Shown: one piece after another, positions 44,437 to 50,002 of the stretch
How the letters are laid out: the number at the start of each line of letters is the position of its first letter
Position numbering within the stretch: the first letter of the stretch is position 1
From: Acidisoma sp. L85
GTDB taxonomy: Bacteria; Pseudomonadota; Alphaproteobacteria; Acetobacterales; Acetobacteraceae
DNA: 50,002 nucleotides
Assembly: GCF_009765865.1 (NCBI RefSeq)
Contig: NZ_LMUQ01000009.1
Location: 1-50,002 of the forward strand
Reading direction: 5' to 3'
Position numbers and translations under genes: made by a program
The notes under the pieces: model-generated
What the model saw: the letters and a program-made list of their open reading frames with translations, nothing else
The model's database searches: none
Told to the model about the DNA's origin: nothing

Positions 44437-45420
44437 CTACTTGATGACGCGCAGCTTGTCGCGCTGGATGGACAGGAGAACGGCAACAACAAGCACGACG
44501 CCAGTTAGGACGGTCTGTACGTTCGTTGAGATGCCGAGGATAATCATGCCGTTGGCTAGAATACTAATGACGAGGCTGCCGACGATCGTGCCGAGGATCG
44601 AGCCCATTCCACCTGTGAGGGGAGTTCCGCCGATGACCACCGCTGATATAGCAAGTAGTTCGAAGCCGATACCCGATGTGGGACTTCCCGAGCCAAGCTG
44701 CGACGTGAGGACGCCCCCACCGAGACCCGCCATCAGACCGGAGAGCATAAAAATCAGTATTTTTAGCTTCTTTACCGGGAGACCCAGAACTCTCGCTCTG
44801 TCTTCGGCGCCGCCGATAGCAAGCGCGTATTCGCCGAATCGAGTCTGTGTGAGGATGGCGCCAAACATAAGCGCAAAAACGATTACGATAATGAACGGGA
44901 TCGGGGGAGTTCCGACACTGTAGAATGAGCTATCGAGAGGTATTGCAACTGGGGCGCCCCCTGTGACGATCACGGTTAGTCCTCGTGCCACGGAAAGCAT
45001 GCCAAGCGTCGCAACGAAAGAGGGGATTTTTCCGAAGACGAACATCGCGCCGTTTGCTAGACCAAACAAGGCGCCAACGGTCGGCGCTATCAAAAACGCG
45101 AGCCATCCCAAAGACGGCGTGGCCATGGCAGCAATTACGCCTGACACCGCCATGACTGATCCGACCGAGAGGTCGATACTGCCAACAATGATCACGAAGG
45201 TCATGCCTACGGAAACAAGACAAAGCACAGCGCTATTCTGTAAAATCGTGCTGAGATTGCCCCATGAGAGAAATAGGCCGGGGGCAAGGGCGCCGAAAAT
45301 GATGACCAGTGCAACGAGGGCAATGTAGGCAATATATCGTCCGGCTAGCTCGTTCAAAGAACGACGCCGCGCCCGTGGTTGCCGATGTGTGGTTACTGAC
45401 AGGATCGTCTCCAATTCCAC
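44437..45420 (-). CDS. Ribose-type sugar ABC transporter permease
   Basis: The 327-residue protein has about ten membrane helices. RbsC-family landmarks: SVGMTFVIIVGSIDLSVGSV, ALFGLANGAMFVFGKIPSFV, ATLGMLSVARGLTVIV, YALAIGGAEDRARVLG and IGGTPLTGGMGSILGTIVG. It forms the channel used with the ATPase at 41681 and the binding protein at 45489. A GC-rich hairpin lies between the binding-protein stop and this start. Confidence 0.93.
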   Translation of the reverse strand: MELETILSVTTHRQPRARRRSLNELAGRYIAYIALVALVIIFGALAPGLFLSWGNLSTILQNSAVLCLVSVGMTFVIIVGSIDLSVGSVMAVSGVIAAMATPSLGWLAFLIAPTVGALFGLANGAMFVFGKIPSFVATLGMLSVARGLTVIVTGGAPVAIPLDSSFYSVGTPPIPFIIVIVFALMFGAILTQTRFGEYALAIGGAEDRARVLGLPVKKLKILIFMLSGLMAGLGGGVLTSQLGSGSPTSGIGFELLAISAVVIGGTPLTGGMGSILGTIVGSLVISILANGMIILGISTNVQTVLTGVVLVVAVLLSIQRDKLRVIK

Positions 45421-45447
45421 AAGCGGAGTGCTTTCGCCGTGGCGAGC

Positions 45448-45476
45448 AGCACCGGGCCTTTGCAGGCCTCGGTGCT
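45448..45476 (-). promoter_or_regulatory. Intercistronic hairpin between binding-protein and permease genes
   Basis: AGCACCGGGCCT and AGGCCTCGGTGCT pair over 12 base pairs with a single bulged base and a 4-base loop. No U-tract follows on the minus strand. Hairpins at this position are common in ABC operons and protect the upstream binding-protein message, so more binding protein than permease is made. That function is inferred from position. Confidence 0.6.
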
Positions 45477-45488
45477 GGCCAGCCTCAA

Positions 45489-46550
45489 CTACTTCACCTG
45501 GAGTGGGAACACCTGTGACTTTGTCGCTGGGTTATTGGTGATAGTGTAGTCTTTCACGTTGAAGGGGGGCGGGTTATCAATATACTCATGCTTGAATTGC
45601 TGGAAGTTTTTTGAATCGACTCCCAAAAGCGGAAGTCGAATATCGGTCTGCAGCGGCTGATGTCCATGCAACTTATCGTAGGCGATCATCACCCCGAAGC
45701 CGAGCTGCAGCCAATGTCCACCTGTCGAGAAAATGAAGTTTGTGTGTTTATCGATTAGATCGAGGGCCTGCGGGGTAAGATCCATACCACCGAGGAGAAC
45801 CTGCTTGCTGCGTCCCGATTGTCTGACTGCGTTGAACGCTCCGATGCATAGTGCGTCATTGTAGCACCAGACGCCGTCAATTGTGCCGGCAGGATGAGCT
45901 GAGAGAAAATTCTCCATCGTCTGATAGCCGTTCGTCTCCGTCTCACCCGCCCCGACGTACTGGACAAGCTTGACATTACTATTCGCGGCGATGGCCTCCA
46001 TAAGGCCTTTCTGCCGGCCTTCCGCAACTGAGGACCCAGGAGTGCCACCAATGGCCACAAGCTTGGTCGCACCGTGATTGATCAGAAACGTTGCAATGCT
46101 ATCACCGGCTCGCACGTCATCCGGCCCAATAAAAGCAACGTAAGGCGCCTGTTGATTGGTTGCGGGGAATCCTGGGTAACGATCAACTACAACAATCGGC
46201 TTGCCGGCTCGATCCGCAAGTCGGATGAGTCCGGGAGCGCTCGCCGTCGACTGCGGCGTCACAACAAGAGCATCAACACCTCGAGAGAGCAGAGATTGGA
46301 CATCGTTTAGTTGCTTTTGTTCCTGATTCGCGGCCCCGACCACAATTAGATTGATCCCCAGATCGCTTGCGGCGTGCTTTGCAAAGTCGACAGCGCGAAC
46401 CCAAAAAGGATTGTCAAGCGTGGGGATCGAGACGCCGATCGTCTCCGTGGCCGCGCTGGCGGCCGACGCGGCAGTAGTAGCGGTGAGAGCCAGCATTGCT
46501 AGCCCAACCACGGTCCTCCGTACGAACGCTCTCCGAGCAGAGCATCTCAT
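45489..46550 (-). CDS. Periplasmic sugar-binding protein (type-I, RbsB/MocB-like)
   Basis: From ATG 46550 the protein is 353 residues. It begins with a Sec signal peptide (MRCSARRAFVRRTVVGLAML, cleavage in the ASAASAATE region). The mature part shows TIGVSIPTLDNPFWVRAVDF, VVGAANQEQKQLNDVQSLLS, IVVVDRYPGFPATNQQAPYV and DGVWCYNDALCIGAFNAVRQ, the ribose/galactose-binding fold. GGGGAG lies about 10 bases upstream, which is why I prefer this start to 46595. It is the first gene of the minus-strand operon, divergent from the IclR regulator. Confidence 0.9.
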   Translation of the reverse strand: MRCSARRAFVRRTVVGLAMLALTATTAASAASAATETIGVSIPTLDNPFWVRAVDFAKHAASDLGINLIVVGAANQEQKQLNDVQSLLSRGVDALVVTPQSTASAPGLIRLADRAGKPIVVVDRYPGFPATNQQAPYVAFIGPDDVRAGDSIATFLINHGATKLVAIGGTPGSSVAEGRQKGLMEAIAANSNVKLVQYVGAGETETNGYQTMENFLSAHPAGTIDGVWCYNDALCIGAFNAVRQSGRSKQVLLGGMDLTPQALDLIDKHTNFIFSTGGHWLQLGFGVMIAYDKLHGHQPLQTDIRLPLLGVDSKNFQQFKHEYIDNPPPFNVKDYTITNNPATKSQVFPLQVK

Positions 46551-46750
46551 ATTTGTCGCGCTCCCCTGAAGTGCGGTCATTGACGCGCCGCACATATGTT
46601 AACGCCGAGTTTCTCCGGCTGAGAAAAAGTGGCATCACAGACAACTGCTGTCAACACTGTTGCGGAGCAGGCGACGGGCATGGGTCCAACGCTCGAAATT
46701 CTCCGTTCTATGGTGAGATCTGCAGATTAGTGGCCTATGGTGGCTGAGGA
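46551..46750. promoter_or_regulatory. Divergent promoter region with candidate IclR operators
   Basis: The 200 bases between the binding-protein and iclR starts hold a perfect 11-bp palindrome CAACACTGTTG (46652-46662), overlapping a minus-strand TTGACA (46654-46649). They also hold a direct repeat CTATGGTG at 46708-46715 and 46735-46742. The palindrome overlapping a likely -35 box for the catabolic operon suits regulator binding. No good -10 box was identified on either strand. Confidence 0.45.
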
Positions 46751-47626
46751 GTGACGTCTTACATCACTGTGCGCAACGCTGTTGACCGGACTTTGTCTGG
46801 CGGTCTAAGGTTGGTAGCGAGAACAGTTGTGAGGGAGCGCACGTCGTTGGAGATACAGTCTGTCCAGAAAGCGCTGAGATTGCTGGATCTGATCGCGGAG
46901 CGGCGGGAGCCGCAGGGTGTTTCGGAGCTCGCCAGACTAGCGGATTTGGACAAGAGCTCCGTTTCACGTCTGCTGCGGACCTTAGAGGGCGCACAGCTTG
47001 TAGCCCAGAATGAGAGCACTCGCGCCTATAGTCTTGGACTGCGCCTGGTCCATCTTGGCCAGCGAACACTACAGCGCCTGGATTTTCGCGACATATCCCG
47101 AGCCGGCCTGAGACGGTTGGCGCATGCGACTGGCGAATGCGCTCATGCTGCAGTACTAGCCGGAGAGCGGGCCCTCTACATATCACAAGAGACGCCGGGT
47201 GTCGGAGTGGTGGTCGACGCCCCCGTCGGATCCCTTGCTCCACTGCATTGCACTGCCTTAGGCAAGGTTCTCGTGGCCGGGCAGTCTGCGACGAAGCGAG
47301 AGGCGCTCATCGAGAAGATGCAATTTGAGCGCCATACTCGGAGGACCATTGGCGATCCGGAGCAATTGCGCCGAAGCGTAGAGCGCATCCGGATCGACAA
47401 CATTGCCTACGATGACGAGGAATTCAGTGTTGGTGTACGCTGCGTGGCCGCACCTGTTTGGGGTAGCGAAGGTGTGCTCGTCGGAGCGATTGGCATTTCT
47501 GGTCCCAGCCCCCGGGTCACCGATGAAAGGATAACCCTTTGGGAGCCGCTTCTTCGTCACGAGGCGGAGACGCTTTCCAAAGATCTCGGATGGGAACCCG
47601 ACCTTGGGACGCAGGGTCTGGAATAG
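46751..47626 (+). CDS. IclR-family transcriptional regulator
   Basis: The product is up to 291 residues. The winged helix is at about 35-90: EIQSVQKALRLLDLIAERRE, PQGVSELARLADLDKSSVSR, LLRTLEGAQLVAQNE. The effector domain has the IclR signature around LHCTALGKVLVAGQS and VRCVAAPVWGSEGVLVGAIG. The GTG start at 46751 immediately follows GAGGA, too close for ideal spacing, so an internal GTG near 46829 may be used instead. It is divergent from the transport/catabolic operon and followed by the ThDP enzyme gene, and likely controls both. Confidence 0.88.
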   Translation: MTSYITVRNAVDRTLSGGLRLVARTVVRERTSLEIQSVQKALRLLDLIAERREPQGVSELARLADLDKSSVSRLLRTLEGAQLVAQNESTRAYSLGLRLVHLGQRTLQRLDFRDISRAGLRRLAHATGECAHAAVLAGERALYISQETPGVGVVVDAPVGSLAPLHCTALGKVLVAGQSATKREALIEKMQFERHTRRTIGDPEQLRRSVERIRIDNIAYDDEEFSVGVRCVAAPVWGSEGVLVGAIGISGPSPRVTDERITLWEPLLRHEAETLSKDLGWEPDLGTQGLE

Positions 47627-47727
47627 CCTTCGGAGCGGAGAAAGTGACGGGCCGGGCGGCACAGCGGTCCCGTCAGACACTAGATGCCGCCGTGCCTGAT
47701 CGGCAGCAAGTCAGAGAGAACGTCAGT

Positions 47728-49608
47728 ATGGGCCACGAGGAAGAGGTTAGACAGCGCGCGCGCGCAATCGCGTCAAGCGGCGGAATTGTGCCGGCGCTCG
47801 AAGCCGGGACCTTGCCTGCGGAAGTCAGCGTATCCGTGTCCGAAGGAATAGTCCTTGGACTACTTCGGCAAGATGTCCGGAAGTATTTCGTCATCCTTGG
47901 TCACGGAAATACGTCGCTCGGCGAGATTCTCCGCATCTATGCGGAAGAGAAGGTGGTCCGAGTATATCAATGCCGAAATGAAGTCGCAATGGCCCATGCG
48001 GCGACCGCCTTGCGCTGGATCTTTGGCGAATCATCAGTCGTCGTTGCGTCGATAGGGCCGGGCGCCCTGCAAGCTCTAGCTGGATCACTCGCCTGCGCCT
48101 CGAACGGGATCGGCGTGTATCATATCTACGGAGATGAAACGACACACGGTGAAGGATACAATATGCAGCAAGTGCCAAAGCGCCAGCAAAACGCTTTTGC
48201 ACGCATGGCAGATATCCTCGGCGAGGCCTACACGCTACATACACCCGGGTCGCTTCGCGACATGCTGCGACGCGGCACGCTTTGCGTCCATCGGTCCGTT
48301 GGCGCCGGCCCTTTCTACATGCTTCTCCCTATAAATGTGCAGCCGAAGATCATCGCCGGACTCAATCTTGCGGCGTTGCCATCAAGGTTTCAGCCAACGC
48401 CTGCCGCTCCGGTGTCACTGACGGATTATGATCGCGCGTGCGAGCTCATCGAATCACATGACAAAATCGTTATCAAAGCGGGGGGAGGCACGCGCAACTT
48501 TCCACTAGAGCTACGTGCTCTTGCCGCTGCGACGGGGGGCGTCGTCGTGTTGAGTCCGGGTTCGCTGGGGGTCATTGCTAATGATGATCCCGCAAATATG
48601 CATGTCGGCGGATCGAAAGGAACAATCAGTGGCAACTTTGCAATGGAAAATGCCAGCCTTGCGATCATCGTAGGATCAAGGGCAGTCTGCCAGGCCGATT
48701 GTTCCGGCACGGGGTATCTAAACGCGGGAGCGGTGTTGAACATCAATGCTGAAACTTCTGATGCAAACCATTACAACAAGACAGTTGCTCTAACTGGTGA
48801 TATCGGCGCGGTCCTTCGCAAGTTGCTCCTTCGGCTGGATGAGCGCGGTTTGGTTGACTTGAAGGCTTCGACAAACTGGCGTGCTCAATGTACCCTTCAA
48901 AAGGAGCATTGGTCTGAACTGCTTCGCGAGCGTACAGCAACAGTCCCCGTGAGGGACCCTGCTTTCAACACGGCAACGTTGACGCAACCGGCCGCCATTC
49001 GGATCGCGGCCGAATTCGCGAAATCTGTCGGTGCCGTTAAGATCTTTGACGCAGGCGATGTCCAGGCCAACGGCTTTCAGATTGTCCGAGATGAGGAACC
49101 GAGCGAAACTATCACCGAGAGCGGCTCGTCCTATATGGGGTTTGCGGTGTCCTCCCTACTCGCTGGCGCGGTAGCGGATCGCAGCCGCTACATGATTGCG
49201 TTTACCGGAGACGGCTCTTTCCTGATGAATCCGCAGATTCTTGTTGACGGCATCGTCCATGGTGCGCATGCCATGATTGTTCTCTTCGACAATCGCCGCA
49301 TGGCCGCGATTTCTGGCCTCCAGATCGCCCAATACGGGCGGGACTTCGCAACGAACGATGACGTGCAGATAGACTTCGTTCGGTTCGCCACATCATTCCC
49401 TGGAGTACACGCCATAGCAGCGGGAGCGTCGGAACAGAGCTTAAATTCGGCTCTCGCCAGCGCCTATGAACATGACGGGCTAAGTGTGGTCCATGTCCCT
49501 GTCTATTGGGGCGAAGAAGAGAAAAATAGCCTCGGGGCCTACGGACGGTGGAACGTTGGACCGTGGGTCGAAGACGTTGAAGAGCTATACAGAGCACAAG
49601 TTCTATAA
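47728..49608 (+). CDS. ThDP-dependent enzyme, IolD-like (trihydroxycyclohexanedione hydrolase family)
   Basis: From ATG 47728 the protein is 626 residues, the size of IolD. The N-terminal PYR domain has FVILGHGNTSLGEILRIYAE and QCRNEVAMAHAATALRW, with the activating glutamate at about residue 85. A central domain has KIVIKAGGGTRNF. The C-terminal PP domain has the ThDP/Mg motif GDGSFLMNPQILVDGIVHG followed by D-N after about 27 residues. IolD opens the ring of 3D-trihydroxycyclohexane-1,2-dione in myo-inositol catabolism. This homologue beside a MocA-like dehydrogenase and IolE-like isomerase suggests ring cleavage of a related cyclitol. A GTG at 47644 is an alternative start with GGAG upstream. 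Confidence 0.88.
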   Translation: MGHEEEVRQRARAIASSGGIVPALEAGTLPAEVSVSVSEGIVLGLLRQDVRKYFVILGHGNTSLGEILRIYAEEKVVRVYQCRNEVAMAHAATALRWIFGESSVVVASIGPGALQALAGSLACASNGIGVYHIYGDETTHGEGYNMQQVPKRQQNAFARMADILGEAYTLHTPGSLRDMLRRGTLCVHRSVGAGPFYMLLPINVQPKIIAGLNLAALPSRFQPTPAAPVSLTDYDRACELIESHDKIVIKAGGGTRNFPLELRALAAATGGVVVLSPGSLGVIANDDPANMHVGGSKGTISGNFAMENASLAIIVGSRAVCQADCSGTGYLNAGAVLNINAETSDANHYNKTVALTGDIGAVLRKLLLRLDERGLVDLKASTNWRAQCTLQKEHWSELLRERTATVPVRDPAFNTATLTQPAAIRIAAEFAKSVGAVKIFDAGDVQANGFQIVRDEEPSETITESGSSYMGFAVSSLLAGAVADRSRYMIAFTGDGSFLMNPQILVDGIVHGAHAMIVLFDNRRMAAISGLQIAQYGRDFATNDDVQIDFVRFATSFPGVHAIAAGASEQSLNSALASAYEHDGLSVVHVPVYWGEEEKNSLGAYGRWNVGPWVEDVEELYRAQVL

Positions 49609-49699
49609 CCCAAGAGTAAGAAGCAGGACAAACGCTCACAGCGCGCCCTTCGCTCAATCAAGACGCGCTCAAGCACGACTAGCGTAGGGGACCAAGGAC

Positions 49700-50002
49700 A
49701 TGGCCGACGACGCCAAGCCGCGGGGATTGCGCCGCGGTCTCACCAACTACGGCGATTTCGGCTTCAGCGGGTATCTGCGGCGGTCTTTCGCAAGTTCCAT
49801 GGGCTACAGCCGGGAGATGCTGGAGCGGCCGATCGTCGGCATCTGCCACTCCGAGAGCGGCTTCAACAACTGCCACCGCGCAATGCCGGAACTCGTCGAA
49901 GCCGTAAAGCGTGGCGTTCTGGCGGCGGGGGCGCTGCCGATCGAATTTCCCACGGTTTCTCTCGGCGAGGTCTTCCTGGTGCCGACCAGCCTGAAGTTTC
50001 GG
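49700..50002 (+). CDS. IlvD/Edd family dehydratase, 5' part (runs off the window)
   Basis: The first 101 residues read MADDAKPRGLRRGLTNYGDF, then GYLRRSFASSMGYSREMLER, PIVGICHSESGFNNCHRAMP and EFPTVSLGEVFLVPTS. This is the N-terminus of Fe-S dehydratases such as dihydroxy-acid, L-arabinonate, D-xylonate and gluconate dehydratases; the cysteine in G-I-C-H and N-N-C-H are candidate cluster ligands. AAGGAC precedes ATG 49700. It follows the ThDP enzyme by 91 bases on the same strand, so it may belong to the same pathway. The sugar-acid dehydratase subgroup fits the context better than valine/isoleucine synthesis. Confidence 0.88.
   Translation, partial: MADDAKPRGLRRGLTNYGDFGFSGYLRRSFASSMGYSREMLERPIVGICHSESGFNNCHRAMPELVEAVKRGVLAAGALPIEFPTVSLGEVFLVPTSLKFR

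Overview
The window looks like an accessory region (megaplasmid or chromosomal island) of an alphaproteobacterium, most likely of the Rhizobiales/Hyphomicrobiales. Pointers are the moderately high GC content, several ribose-type sugar ABC systems each with its own regulator, a thuG-thuA-like trehalose remnant, a YsnF/DUF2382-CsbD-YeaQ stress set, and IS630, IS3 and IS110 relics. The genus cannot be fixed from sequence alone. No tRNA, rRNA or CRISPR array was seen.

Region 1 (1-3640) is a graveyard: a probable IS630 transposase tail abuts a truncated, frameshifted glgP, followed by a frameshifted pgm, then scraps of a CDF metal transporter and a class I fumarase joined to each other. Region 2 (3655-9018, minus strand) is an envelope/general-stress set: a frameshifted secreted protein, a YeaQ-like membrane protein, a YsnF-type protein, a DUF2382 protein, CsbD, and a PAS-PAS-PAS-LuxR regulator. 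Region 3 (9723-18050) mixes an intact BisC/TorA-type molybdoenzyme, a ThuA-like gene with the tail of a sugar permease, a frameshifted MFS pump, an SMR pump, a K+-channel protein and a decayed class V aminotransferase.

Region 4 (18447-27534) is an intact catabolic locus. A GntR/FadR-type regulator and an esterase/lactonase-like hydrolase are divergent from a seven-gene run: ketopantoate-reductase-like dehydrogenase, ABC ATPase, permease, binding protein, UlaG-like metallo-beta-lactamase fold protein, zinc dehydrogenase and FAH-family hydrolase. This composition suggests non-phosphorylative oxidation of an unknown sugar or sugar acid.

Region 5 (27770-40219) holds two convergent IS3 relics separated by matching terminal repeats and a pentanucleotide microsatellite, a decayed emrA with intact emrB, a Bcr/CflA pump, a MarR-FUSC-DUF1656-HlyD (Aae-type) efflux operon with a putative leaderless promoter/operator, and a frameshifted IS110 transposase.

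Region 6 (40743-50002) is a second intact catabolic locus. On the minus strand: binding protein, permease, Gfo/Idh/MocA dehydrogenase, xylose-isomerase-like TIM barrel, ABC ATPase and PhyH dioxygenase. On the plus strand: IclR regulator, IolD-like ThDP enzyme, and the start of an IlvD/Edd dehydratase. The set resembles inositol/rhizopine catabolism with a PhyH dioxygenase added, so a methylated or otherwise decorated cyclitol is a reasonable but unproven substrate. Single-base frameshifts cluster in Regions 1-3 and next to IS relics and are absent from the two catabolic loci, which points to real decay rather than uniform sequencing error.
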